Shown piece by piece: positions 26,932 to 40,500 of a stretch of 64,000 nt of DNA. Position numbers and translations under genes: made by a program. Under the pieces are notes generated by a model. That model saw only the letters and a program-made list of their open reading frames with translations. It had not been told where the DNA came from and made no database searches. The DNA lies in the NCBI GenBank assembly GCA_037389465.1, contig JAZARR010000197.1, positions 6,062,501 through 6,126,500 on the forward strand, in the 5' to 3' direction. Source of the DNA: Baylisascaris procyonis. Its lineage: Eukaryota; Nematoda; Chromadorea; Rhabditida; Ascarididae. Each line of letters starts with the position of its first letter. Positions within the stretch are counted from its first letter, which is position 1.

Positions 26932-27163
26932 GTAAGAGTGAGAGACCTTTTAGAAGTTTTTGATAACTGGACGAAGAGGAAGAAGGAGGGTAGGATGTTG
27001 TGGACGACGATGCTACTCAGAATTCCTGAGGAAAAGTGCTGAAGGGGGTATGGCAGACACATTAGACCTCCCGCAAATCGCTTGTTTGCAGCTTACAATG
27101 CGGAAGAATGTGATGTGGCAGAACAATGCCTATATTGTGATATTTTAGGGTGCTATCGCATAA

Positions 27164-30100
27164 ATGGTTGCCATTCCTGTGCCAACAATTATCAATATAA
27201 CGTGCTATTTTTGGACGGGTCTTATTCTTGCTCTTGTTGACCTACCAATTTCATATGCGCTCTCATTAAACAAAGACCTTCGAGTTCGCTATGGAGTAAT
27301 GCTGGCGTTGTCCTTAACCTGTGCTCTAGACGGTAGGTACATACACTTCAACATTTGAATGCCTCAACTAAAGTCAGTTTTCCTTATACTGCCGATACCA
27401 TCGAAAAGATTCATTATTTATAAGGTAAATAGTGTTAATTCGAAAGTAAACGAAATTGTTTTCCTTTCAGACGACTCCAGCATGAAGATGTGATAAATAT
27501 ATTGTCCTAGTATAAAATGTTCTCGCATCCTCCACCACTTTTGTCCGTCCTTTCCAAGGGGCAACTTCCTGTTCATATAGAAAAGAATAAATTCCCTCAA
27601 GGAAACAATCAAGCGCACAAATAATCAATGCTCGCAATGAGCGCCTTTTCAATCGGTGATGGGCAAAGTTACTGCATTACGGCTGAGTATTCAGGTATTC
27701 AATTCGAGGGCAATTGTATATTCAGCTTTTCTGATTGCCTTATCGTTTATAATGCATCAAATTTCACCGTAAAATTAGGATGTTATCCTCTCTCCGCGTC
27801 CCCTCTCTCATCTGTCCTTTTCTCTACCTCATTGGTTCTTTCTAAGTACAGCTGAAACATGTAGAACAGGAAATAAATAGTCTAGGTGTGATAATCTATA
27901 CTTGTTTTTGTTGAAATTAGATGAAGAGATGTCAAAATATAAGTGCCGTTCAAATTTTGTTTTAATCTCAGGCATCGCTGGCTTTTTGAAGGCGATATAT
28001 CGAGTTATTGTGATTCTAGCAGCATCAGATTATAAAGCGATTACAATAAACGCAGAATTCTGCTTACTCAATGTTAGTTAACAATTGCAACATTTCAGTT
28101 GTTTTCTTTTCACTATTCTAATAATGGATTTTTTTTTTTTTTTTTGATTATTTTTTCATTCATTTTTTTTCATTAGCTTTCTTTTTCATTATTATTTTGT
28201 TTTCATTATACAAATTTTTCATTATTCGAATTTCTTTCGATAAATTGAAAGTATTTTAAATAGATGATATTCACGCACAATGCTGTTCATGCACTAAAGG
28301 GCTATTAAAAGCATATAGTTAAACAATTTTATGTCAGTTGTAATATTACAGCAATTTTTATATAACTCTAAAACCATAATGAACGGAAGTATGTCTCTTA
28401 ATTGTTTCGATTTATGCAAATATAACAGATGAGATAGGATTGTAATGAAGAGGAAATTTGAATATTATTATACGTATTTATTAAATATCCTATGTAATTT
28501 ACAGCCGATTATTTTATGCGATATTTATGCATTCACTGCGACTGCCGTATTACTCTTTGCGAACAGCATTGATCGATTGTTAGTGGTTTCAATGCCAGTG
28601 AAATATTATGTCCACACAAAGCATATCGTTCTATGGGAACTCTTCGTTACTCATTCCATTACGATATCCATCTTCACTATTACGGTGTTTATATGTGCAG
28701 TGGATAATAACGATATTGCATCTATCGAATGCAGGTATAGTAACCCTATTGAAATAAACATTTTCTGTTCTACAGCAACGATTTCTTCGAAGCCAATAAT
28801 GTAGTGCTTTAATTTGATGTGGTATATGCTATTACCTTTATCGAGTCTACCGTATAAGATTTCTGCTGTTAGGAATAGAGAAATTCGAATACATTTCTTT
28901 AGTGATATTCACATAAACAGTTAGTTCATTTTTGATCAATAATTAGGCAAAAAAATGCACGGTATTCAATTGGCAGAGAGGTGAGATACCTTAAGCATAA
29001 TTGGCGGCATACCTCCGCAGTAGTACCAGCGATAAAATCTGATATTATAAACCGCTTTCATTCATATGAATTGCCATCAGCTCATATTTTCTTTTAACCT
29101 CCCTCTTAAGATGATTTATACTTTTATGCCTTTCAGATTTTATCATTTTGAATTCCTGAAACAGGGTGAAAAATACTGTAAGCTTCAGATAGGCAGCTAA
29201 AGCATTAAGCTCCCATATAGAAATGAATGCGATTTCTAAATGAAAGCTTTGTTGATTTATGTTGCTTTGCATTGAATGCTGCTATAGCACAAAACAACAA
29301 TTGTTATGTATTTTTTTGCATTTGCGACAGTCACAATGGATGTTGTTTATTCGTTTCGTTTGGTCTTTCCTTCCAAAATGCTCTTTGACCTGCGTATGTG
29401 GCGTCGAAAGCATGCAAGACAATGCTACACTAGGCGCCTAAGAATCTCGCTTCTCTTGCGGTCAAACGGCCTCTTCTCACAGCAGTTCTCGGGGGTTCGA
29501 AATCTCCAGCACCCAATATCCACTCTCCTCCGATTCTTTGTTAAAGTAGGCTCCTCGGCGAAAGCATTGTAGAAGGGGGATGCGATTGTTGGGTCGGAGC
29601 CCACCGGACTAGAATTGAGGTCGAGTGCGCATAAGGCAGGGACTCCTCAGAATCTCTCTGGGATGAAGCGGTCTCTTAGGAAGGATGAGGCGAAACGTCC
29701 TTGAAGCCTCCAAGGCCTTCGGCCTTAAAACCTGTTAAGGGCTATATATTGAGTGGGCATTAACTCAATCTTGCCTCATATCTTACATTACATTCTAAAC
29801 TTGTTCCAAGATTCAAGAGAGCACGAAACTATTCCAAACTTGTTCCAGAAGCGCCCAGGATTTGCACTACTTTGCTATACTTCGAGATCTCCCATCTTCA
29901 GAGCAACTGCAGCCCACTTAAATTGAGCTGAGGCCTCCAGTTCCTAGGTCTCAGAGATATAAGGTTTATGAGATTCTTACAACCTCATTCCCACCCTAAG
30001 CATCCTAGGTTAGACATAATAGTCAATATCCATCTTCGCAGAGGCACCATTTCGCTGCTTCCATGTTGAGGCATTGGTGGTGAGAAGAGATATATCATGA

Positions 30101-31848
30101 TCAAGAGATATTGCTTTGTTTTATTGCTTCAGTGGATGAGAAAAAATTTTTTTTCAAGGCAACCGGCGTATTTTCCTCAGGATTTGTATATGGGAGTGGC
30201 ATGCGCACGGGCGTTGCTATCCACGATGAGTATACTAACGATGGGCGTTGTATTGTGGAGATTGAGAGCACACGGAAAGGAAAATATCACTTTCGTCACA
30301 GACCGTAAATTGGCAACGTTTAAAAGCAGACAACAAAACTTTACCAGGCTTACGATCGCCTCAAGCATCGTTACTCTCGGTTTGTTGCTTCAGTCACTTG
30401 AGAAATGCGTTAGGTTTATCGTGAGCTACAACAATGGTTAGATACGGTCTATCATCAGTGTTAGGGCATCATTGATATAAGCGAAAAGATAAAGATAGGA
30501 GGGATATCGATCAACGAGAACTTGAACCTCAGTCTTCAGATATATGAGCGAGGGTACTCATAAATATAAAAACGATCACGGATATTGGGTAAAGAGAAAT
30601 TGAGGTTTGGGAACCAGCTGCTCTCTGCACTTTCCGCTTCAGCTCCAGTCTCATATTATTGATGATTCAACAGTAATTGACCTCAAAAATCAAAGCCCTT
30701 GTCATTTATGAGCACTAAATTCCTATACTCATCAAAATCTGTTGATTTGCCAGATCTCATATTCACCTGCACACTTTAGAATGCAATCACTCATAAAATA
30801 AGAACTTTTCCTTACGTTTCCCAAAACGAGTTTGCAAATTGAGTTTATTAACTTTTGTGCGAACAACTTTAGTGAGCAAACTCTTAGTGAAGAATATCAG
30901 CACTTGTCATCGATGTTTGCTCAACTGTCTTTGTTAAATTTAACAATGCAACAAGGGTAGCGCACGAATTGTGTGCCGAAAAAACTTTGTAGTCCCTAAG
31001 GGCGCTGTTTAGGCACTTTTATAAGTTTGCATCCCTTCGTAGTCAGCTCTCATTTGAGAATACTTCGGTGGGTGGTTACCTACAGATTACTTTTCTCTTT
31101 TCACGACGAATTTTGAAACGGAAATTTAGTTTCAAATTTTCTGGCAATCTTCAAAACTTATACACAAGGTGTGGACTAATCGAAAAAGAATGGGTCTTAA
31201 GATATGAATCGTCCTATTTCTATACACAATGCCAACTAAATGGTTTTTCGCTTCAACATATCCAAGACAACAGAAAATTGTGCCCGTGGGCAAATACCTA
31301 TGGATAATATTTTTTATGGGAAAAAAATTTGCAAATTCTCTGAGAAAAAAGAAAGAAGATAATTAGTTTGAAACATGAAATATTTAGAAAGAGCAAAAGC
31401 AATATCGAAGTTGATTGTTGTTATTTTCAAAATCATTCTAAAAAACTTTTTTCTCATATTTTCAGCATTCGATGTTATACCAAATTGCATATCAGCATAT
31501 GCACATCTACGAGATCTACCAGATACAGCCGACTATACAACGTATGCACGATACGGAAGCTATTTGAATGCAGTGAATCTTGCATTGATGATGAGTGTGG
31601 GGCAGAAGGAAATCAGAAATGAAGTATTGACACGGTTTCGTGTCTTCAAGGAAAATCTCCCTTGCTTCAAGCACACCTTTAATACTCATAGAATATCCGT
31701 AGAACCTCAGCAACAGCAATTGCAACATATGAACGTCAAAGGTGCACCTGGTATAACAAGCAAAACCAATCAACGACAGTCCGCGCCAGCAGTATCACCT
31801 TGCACAAGTAATCGTGATCTTGCTGCTATTGTTGAGCCAAACAGTTAG
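27164..31848 (+). CDS. Serpentine (7TM) chemoreceptor-like gene GPCR-B
   Basis: Five exons: 27164-27332, 27972-28072, 28505-28734, 30159-30436 and 31466-31848. They total 1161 bases, giving 386 residues and a stop. All junctions are GT..AG with phases 1, 0, 2, 1. TM1 is [19 protein letters not shown]2 spans the exon 1/2 junction after [16 protein letters not shown]3 ends in [15 protein letters not shown], where DRL takes the DRY position. TM4 is in exon 3, TM5 ([19 protein letters not shown]) and TM6 ([14 protein letters not shown]) in exon 4, and TM7 ([18 protein letters not shown]) in exon 5. The cytoplasmic tail is about 80 residues, polar and Q/S-rich. A TATTTTAG acceptor 15 bases before the ATG suggests splice-leader addition. 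The likely role is a sensory receptor at the plasma membrane (family inference); the ligand and exact nematode class are unknown. It is a paralogue of GPCR-A 20 kb upstream. Confidence 0.75.
29390..30090. repeat. GC-rich insertion-like block in intron 3 of GPCR-B
   Basis: GC-richer than the surrounding intron. It includes a 6-bp stem with a TTC loop (AAGGCCTTCGGCCTT, about 29711-29725) next to GCGAAACGTCCTTGAAGCC. GPCR-A lacks a counterpart in its intron 3. The block is most simply an interspersed repeat that landed in the intron; I cannot classify it. Confidence 0.35.
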
Positions 31849-33822
31849 CCTTGTGTTGCTATTTGCTTAAACACAGGGCCGAAATAGTGACTGCGCAGAG
31901 TTCCATCAACGGCAGTCATGGCTGCTTGAAAAGGAATTTTTGCAATTGTCATTCACCATTTATTACCTTCAGTATTTTCTTTAACATTATAAGCTGAGCA
32001 TATATACTCTCTAACAGTTCGTCCACAGCTCCGAAAATTCAAAACTGAGATGTTCTTGAAATTGAATTGAAAATATCCCATCGAAAAATGTAATCAACTT
32101 TGCATCATTTGCATACGCTTGAGGTAGCATTTGCATACGCTGAATGAATTGAAGAGTTAATGAAGTTCATTAAATATAAGTTCACCTGCACTATTTTTTT
32201 AATAATTGAGCAATCCGCTTCATAAAATTGTGAATTTTTGAATCATTCACCTGTATATAAATATTTTGCAAAAATTGCATGTAAATAGATAAATAAATAA
32301 AAAACATATATGTATACATCGGTGAAAAAAGTCGCTGAAAATCTAAAAGACACCCAGAATCATATTGCTTACTTTGTTGAACAGTAGTCGAACAACACAG
32401 CCCATTTCCTCGTTTATATTTCCCACTCCCATGAGCCTTCTCTTCTTTAACAGTTGTCTTTTTTAGAAAATTTGAAATCACTTCCCTCCCCTCCCTCCTA
32501 AAATGCTATTCGCGGATAAGCTTGCTGGCCACGAAAAGCTCCAGGGGCTAACCTCGACCCACCGGGGAATCCAACAATACGACAGGGCAATCATTTCTCC
32601 AGGACCGTGTTTCAGAAAGGGAACCTTAAAACCCAAAGGTACAGCATTACCCCGACATCGAGACCAGCAGGCTGCCGCGCAATGGTGTTCACTTCGGAAT
32701 CTGTTTATTTCTTTTCTCGACAGATGAGCATAAAAAATGCTACCGCCGCAACACGCATAATGCTTGATCGAAACGACGTCCCAACTCGATACATTGGCGA
32801 CTCACTCCTAATGACACATTGCTACCGACTCAAACCAAGAACAATCCACGAGGATCACCGGCTAGCAGATAAATATTACGATTACTACCTATCGAGGTGG
32901 GCAACCAACTACTATTTATAACACCGTTCAACATGACCTGGTTCCTCAATCACCAGTAGTCCTCTGCCCTTGGACGCCCGTTAAGACATCACCAAAAACA
33001 AACCTTGGACATTCTCAGCGACAATTAAGAAGCTATGGCGGTTTTCACCGCCGCAAACTTGCCAGGTGCGGAACTAGAGATGATGGACCTAGTGCTCTAC
33101 CATGCAGAGAACATCGAAATGCTTGCTCCTGCTATAAAGCCGAGCCGCAACTACATGTCAGCCTTCGAAGAATTGCTTTGGGAAATGGCCGCAGATGTCG
33201 AGACTGGAACACGAGAACTGTAAGAATACCATTAAGAAATAGCGCATAAATGGAGATGGTTTATAGGAGAAGAAGATGTTATAATTCTCATCGCCGTCAG
33301 CGCAACCTAGTGGTGGAAGTGCCTCGGCCGACAAAAGCGGCTCGAGAATTCACAGATCGTAGTCAACTTGGGAGAGGTCAAAGCTGAAGATCGAATGCGT
33401 CACGTAACGCCTTAAACTCCGATCGCTTTTCCGAACTCGACACTCGGATTTTGAGGCCTCTGAGCAAATTTACTGCGATACTGTGCCATTTCTACATTTC
33501 AACCATAAGTTCCGCTTATTCCATTGCACTCCGCTTATGATCTGATTTTTCACTGATAGAGTTATCCTCTGTATGTCTTCTTAGTTAGCGACCTTTTTAA
33601 TGGTTTCTGATTGAGAATGAAATAAGTTCTTTATTAAGGAAGTTCAACCGTCCTCGATTTTCAGCATTTGCTAATAACTGGCGCATCAGTAGATGAGGTC
33701 ACTGCCAATCCTCACGTTATCACCTGGTTGCTGCGTTCAATCTTTATCTCGTCTAATTTAAAGTTTTTAATCATACACTCTTTCCTACTTTTACACCCTC
33801 TCTCCCTTCCGGAGAAATCGTT
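31849..33822. other. 3' flank of GPCR-B and an unassigned GC-richer block
   Basis: AT-rich to about 32480. From 32490 to 33450 the composition becomes GC-richer, with plus ORFs of 104 codons (32607-32921) and 62 codons (33035-33223). The second reads smoothly (PAIKPSRNYMSAFEELLWEM) and could be a gag-like fragment of a retroelement, but no zinc knuckle, protease or polymerase motif supports it. Confidence 0.35.
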
Positions 33823-34367
33823 GACCTCTTCCTATCTTATTTCATGTTTTGCGATCTTAATTCATCCTCCTCTATTACGTCCTCGTTCATTCATTTCGAG
33901 TTTCTCTGATACCATATCCGCTTTGTCTATGCTAGTTGATCTCATTTTTGGGCGTATTTATATTTGATAGTTACTGAAGCGTGACTGACCGATTGCAACT
34001 GATATCATCCTAGTATGGTTATGGTTATGTTTATCGTCTTTGAGCTTTTGAATGTTCAATGAATAAGATGATGAAGTATCAAATCCTCGGCGACAATATT
34101 ACGCATATATGAAAGAATTATGATTTTAATAAGAATGAACAACAGACGCATGAAAGCAACACAAGAAATCGACTACTTCACTTCCTCTGTTTAATCGCTT
34201 CATTAGTGGTACTTCAGCTATTTAGCGTCTTTTGCTGCACCAGCATCTGAACATATTAAGTATGATTGCTACATTTTAATGGAAATAATTTCCTTATAAA
34301 TAAATTTTCTTCTCATTAGAAAACGAGGACTCTTCGAATAGCTAAAGCACTACCCTTAACAGAGTTT

Positions 34368-34370
<3 letters not shown>

Positions 34371-34408
<38 letters not shown>
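34371..34408. repeat. (AT)n tract, copy 1
   Basis: About 38 bases, at the same place as the ~52-base tract at 44854-44905 in copy 2. Confidence 0.9.
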
Positions 34409-34411
<3 letters not shown>

Positions 34412-34598
34412 TTTAAAAATATATGCAAATATATTAATGAATAATATTCAAAAGGCAAGCAATCAGGATTGTTCATAAGCTAAGATGGAATAAGAATTCA
34501 AATTTTCTGATTGTTTAGTTAAATATTCAGGCTGCATGAAGGTGTGCCCATCTTCGGCATTTTCAAATAACAAAGGTGGCCATACAGAAGCCCAAAAT

Positions 34599-37500
34599 TT
34601 AAGTGCTCGCTTACAAAAAAAAAATGGTATAAATAACAAAAACTTAAAAATAATGTCCACTTGATATGTAGACATCCAATGACGATCGCACTAAGAACGA
34701 ACGAGGATAAAAAAAAATAATCTGGACTTAAATTGCAAGGGAGATTAAAATGCAAAAAATTGAAAAGCAAAGTACACTATGCAAAATGCAAAAAAGGCAG
34801 CGGAAACTGAAGAACCCATTACATCTATTTCATTATAATCACATATATGCCGAATTGAAACTACTAAGAGCGAATACATACCATGTGCAGTGGAATGTTT
34901 TGCACCTTTCTTTGATGGTCTCAATTTGGCTAAATATTCACGTGTCAGCTTTAGCTTAACGGGCTTATCTTTAGCGAGCTGATATCGTCTTTTTTCGAAT
35001 GCTTCAACCCATGCCAACATTACTGTTGGTATGGTAGCAATAACTGCTATTGGAAATAATACAACAAGCGCCTAAAATACTTACTTAAATGACGTTATCA
35101 GAGTAGATAATCATTAATGTCAGCTGATTTTTATGGTTTCAATTCGAGTATGTGATATCAATTTCATCGGGATTTATAGTAACGATATGATATAAGCCTA
35201 CTATACAAACGGTGAACATCGCTTCTATCAAAAATGACTGTCAGGATGTTTCTTGCTATTTTATACCTTATCAGTAGAAGGGTTCTGCGAACGAAAACGA
35301 CTTGAGTGGGTCAGGCTCAAAGCATAGATATCGGTGTAAGTTTTCAAAATTACATACTTCTTATGTATGAACATGGATTTCTCTGAGGATCTTTTCGGCT
35401 TGTTTTATGACTGTTTCAATGCGTCACACTGATCTTGGCGAATATTGAATCTCATTAAGAAACTTAACAAAATATTTCGTTTAGAATTTCGTTCTTTGCT
35501 TCAATTTTTTCGAAAGGTCATATTTGAGAGTAAAAATGACCAAACTTAGGCTGCCAATAACATTTTATGAGAAATATCAATTTATCAGTCTATGTCATGC
35601 GGGAAAAGAAGCTTCCGAATGCTACAAGAATACTGAAAATCGATCGGAATTTGAGAGAAATCTGAAGCGGAAATCTTCTAAAATATTTCAAAAATTCTTT
35701 GATATTTTGAATTTCATAACTTAAAAGGAAAAATTAGCCGAATTGACCAGAAATTTTTCCAAGTGAACAAAAACGGCGAAAAAAAGAATGATTTTAATCA
35801 AAGATATTTGTTTCTCCTCAATGCATTTTTAACATTTAAGAAAAAAAGAGTTGAACAGTACATCGCTGTACTGATTTCTGAAAGCCAACAACCGATTGAT
35901 GACCCCACGAACATCGTGGACTTTCTCTCTATCCACTAAGTTAATCAAGCAGTCGACGGAAAACGAACGGCCCGAGTTTTATAGAATATTTTTCCAATAA
36001 AATGTCACAATTTCTTCCGCTAAACTATCAAGTACAACAAATAAGTAATTTCTAAGCGAACAACCTCAAATTAACCACTCATCAATTTTAGAATTAAAAA
36101 TTAAATGCAAAATCGAACCACGCGAAAAGTTTGTGATAGTATATCATCTGAAAAAATGAACTTGACTTATAAGAAAAAATTAATTGTATGCAAATATTTT
36201 AAAAAATGAATGGAATGAGTAAACATTCGAGACGAAACACTTATAATAATTGTAAACGATTTTTCTATATATATATATATATATATATAATTTAATGAAC
36301 TATAAACGAAGGTATTATAATAATCTCCCTATTAAAAGAAGTATGCGATTGCTTGAAACTCTCAACGAATTATGCCAGTGCGATCAGTTGTATTCCAACA
36401 TAATTATCTGGTTAGCAGGTTAAAATGGACAAAATAAGTTCATTAGAACTAATATAGGAAGGCCGAAAGTTGACACCAAGTGAAGCTAATCGAACAGCCT
36501 GAGATTTCGAATATGCAAATCAAATTCGCTTGTATGCAAATATTTAAACTGCGTGCGCAGTTGCCAGACGAAACCATAATTCGGAAACGGCTGACGCGTC
36601 AATTCCGAACAGCTCGACCAGATGAATCATAATTCAGCGTGTCAGTAAGTTGAAAGCACAACGGTCTCTAAACTGTTCATTATGCTATGAAGTCATATGA
36701 CCGTGACCGTAATCACATATGAGCTAAAGCCACATATATGTGTGCTCGTTTTAAACAATACCTCCTTACCTTTTGTCGCATTCTTTTCAACCAATACTTC
36801 CTCAGCCTTTTTATGTCACCCGTTCCACTCAAACTCATTGATAATGTTTGATGGCGAAAATCTTATAGGCTCCGCTTTATATGCACTTAAAAATATTGAT
36901 TGCTAAATATTGATTGATTGGTTGTTACGACGTCAGTCATGAATGAGAATGTCTTTTTCAACTTTTGACGGAAATCGCTTACCAACTCTCAGTTTAGGTT
37001 TTTTGGTAATCACTCTGAAGTCTGAAATTAAATTCTTCTTGTCAGTAGCACAGTAGACATTTTGTGCATTTATCATATTGTACAACGAAAGCTACGACCG
37101 TTACAGTTGAAACGGTTTCATAGCACAACTATAAAACAACTCCTGATGTAATCAATGGATAACCTATAATACTAGGTGTTCAAATTTCAATGATATTTGG
37201 CACAATTGACGATTAATCATTGGAAAGTCGTAAGCAATTAGCTACCAATTTTGATGCAATTTCACTAATTTTATAAGTCTGCTTTCCTGCTGAAGCGAAA
37301 AGTAGATTTTGCTTTCTCAGGTAATCTCAAATGATAAGAATCTAATAGGAATCTTAGGTGCCATTGTCGGCGTACCCCATGAATCCATATATGTACGCAA
37401 TTATCGAGAATAATATCGCTTTTTCAAAATGCAACAAAGAAAAATTTTCATCAGACATCAGTTCCAATCATTCCCTTCAATCTCTACGATTGGTTAATGC

Positions 37501-40500
37501 CAGTAAATGAAATTGATAAAAAATTATTGAAATAGCTGTTTAATAAGCATTCATTTCATTATTTTCTCACTCTTTGGTGACCACTGAAGCATTTTAATTG
37601 AAATGGATTCTATCAAAAACAAGAGTGCATATCGTCATAATTCATGGTTGAAGGTATTTTATTCAACTACAACGGTATCATTTTAGTGTATTTTAGTGTT
37701 ACCATATATTTGACTGTCATTTGGTTCATTTTGGTAAACCCCTATGATTTGGTAAACCATTTTAAAATTTACGATGCTTTTTTAAAAGAAAAATGCTTCA
37801 TAGTAAAGCCATTTCTGTGCATAGAATATTAAACACTTACCGTATAAGTGTCCCACGCTTGTCCGACGACAATCAGAGGATGTACGCAACGTAATTCGTA
37901 CTTCACTTTTGAATCCTGGAAAACTTCCTCAGTGACGATGTAACATAACACAATATAATGAGTCGATGGATGAAACCACTGCGTAAAACTTTGCCGCCTT
38001 TGCCCGCAAAAAAATCGTTCACGGAAACAGAAACCTCTGATCAGCGGTAGTTGAATGAACGAAAAAGAGCATACTTCGCGGTTCACAGCGTCCGATCGTA
38101 TTTAGGATATCCTCAGCTAGGCCCAATTGATGGATTTGTCCCTTTTTCTGGAGGAATATACAAATTCTCATTCGCTTATTATTTGTCTCAGCATAATCTC
38201 TATACACAATAATACAAGCAATAAATGCAACTTCAGCTTAACGACTATAGAATAAATATTTGAAGTAATGAAATATTTGAAACTAAAGAAACAGTGAAAA
38301 ATTCAACGACAAATTTGATATAAAAATTGAACCTTTTTTCGTTGTAAATGGATAGTTTTCTTCACCGAGTATTGTACCCACATTTATCTCTTCGAAGAAA
38401 ATGTAGACATTAAATTTCGGCAACTTTAATGAATACGGGATATTCTCAATCTCTAAATTAAGCATTACTATGAGAGAAGAAATTCATCTTATCATATCGA
38501 ACAAATTTTCTGCTCTTTGTTGAGTCATGCATTGTACTCGTTTGAATATAAGCCCACCTAAAGAGCTTATGAATATGAACACATTTCCGCATGGAAAGAG
38601 ATGGGAATCATAAACTCCATCTGCCTTACAATTTTCTGGATGCAATCCATCTCCTCCAATATGTTTGTATTTCCAAATGCTCAATAAAGATATTAAAACC
38701 ACCGTGTCTTCCATTCTAGTGTGTCGTATGCATAATCATAGTCTTTCAACACTAATTTAATGGAATATTTAATGAAAATAATAACTAAGAGTATAAGTGC
38801 AGAAATTCCATTCCGCTTAAAACAACAAAAAAGAAGCAGTAAATCTTTTTATTCACATAGAGCATTTGAACTATATTTACTAGAACGACACGCTCAATCA
38901 TTGGCTCCTTCAAAGGATTCATGCAAATTTATTCTTATCGAATTCAATCAAAAATCTGCATAAGAGTATCAAAAATTCGCATAAAAATATCATCAACTAA
39001 CCACCGTCTTTTCGTATAAACGCATGACTTTCGTTGAAATATAATACAGTTTTACTTTCACCGTTATCCACATCAATGTTCAACCTAAATCAAAACAGAA
39101 TTTACGCACTGCTCAGGAATTTGCTTCACCAGGCAAGAGCTACCTTGTATAGTGACGAACCCAAACTGAAAACTCTCTCAATGAAAGTACTCTTAGCTAC
39201 TCATTAGCTAATGCATCGCAAGAATAGCACTACATTAACGTGTAGATGTTAATTCTCGCCAAACCGCATAAATGGCTGCGATTTTCTTTAAATTAGGTTT
39301 ATTTGACCGGAAAACGATACATTAGGCACTGTTTAGGCAATTGATCATTTTCATCATACCAACCATTTAACGCTTCCCCGATCAGTTATCTAGGGGCAGA
39401 TTTTTGCTTTAGTCGTAGTTCGCATTTTTTTCGGCAGGTAGGTGCTAGCCAATATGGTTTCGCTTTTATTCCGACTAAAATTATAGACATGATCAAGCTG
39501 TCGTGTCATACCGTGATCTCCTCGACCTTCTATTTCCATACTCTTAGTCGCCTTCATGTTTGGTAAAAGAGCCAAAATTACCTATCCCGTTATGATTTAA
39601 GCATTTTCACACCACCAATGTAACTCCAGTATCGGAAAATAGCATTCGAACTTTCATGATGCCCTACCTTCCTTTTATCTCTTTCGGTTTCCGCATTAAT
39701 GGATATAAGCATCCTCTAAAGTGAGCAGATATAATAAAATAAAAGAAACCTACGCCGTTAAGCATTTGTGAACGTTCGGTGTTTTCGATAGATCGATCAT
39801 GATAGTGAACACTCCGGTCATATCTCTTTTACGACGCGGTGGCCATGTGAGCGAGTAAACTGTCACCTTCAAGGAGTTAAAATTTCACAGATGTGAAATT
39901 CGGTCAAATTCACTCGAGTTTAGTGGAAAGATTATTTGATTTGCATGGAAAAATGAAACGGTGTTTTGATACCTCCTGCGGAAAAGCAGTAAGTAGTAAT
40001 TAAAGTATATTTAATTTGACAAAACACTGCGCGGTGAACTTTCAGTGATTCACAAATCGACGGCAAGGATTCACATAGGAAACAATCTAAGTGCGTGAAA
40101 CGGCGATGTGACTAATATTTGGATCGCAAACGGGAGATGTCTCTCTTCCTCTCTCCTCCTTTCCCTCCATGCTTCACCTCTTCCGAACTTCCACTTCCGA
40201 TCGTTATTTAATAGAAGCTACCGATCGCGAACTTTTTGAAGTCTTAGAAAACGAGCTGAAATATGAGGATTAACGGTCACTAAAAAAAACTTGAACTCTA
40301 TGAAAATGCCTTTGAATGAAGGGAACACATAGAAATAATCGAAGGCATCTGAAAGTGCGTTTAATGCCTGTTCTCTTTTTGAAACAGATCTCCCGGTGGG
40401 CGCACTCAAACTGCAAATTAGCTAAGCAGAAAGCAGCGCTTGGCATTTGCCATTCAATTAACCATAGAGTACGTTCACGAGTGGTCAACCGCAACTCCAA

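Noticed and set aside
37841..37978. A 46-codon minus frame over exon 7 of receptor copy 1, which has in-frame stops in copy 2 and first suggested that copy 2 is a pseudogene
   Set aside because: A better acceptor (GTTTTCCAG, and GTTTCTCAG in copy 2) defines a 75-base exon in another frame that is open in both copies, shares SEV--TLRTS--C and fits the flanking phases.
38484..38714. 76-codon minus ORF with PENC and FPCGN, which briefly recalled CDC50-type proteins
   Set aside because: The similarity is only a PCG triplet. The same bases contain the 50-base exon 5 in a different frame, which fits the splice phases.
38760..38963. Plus ORF of 67 codons also present in copy 2 (50791-50994)
   Set aside because: It is antisense to intron 4; retention in both copies is expected from ~98% intron identity and there is no signal peptide or domain.
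39390..39575. Minus ORF of 61 codons also present in copy 2 (51433-51621)
   Set aside because: It lies in intron 3, does not fit the splice phases, and is shared simply because the introns are nearly identical; a one-base indel changes its end.
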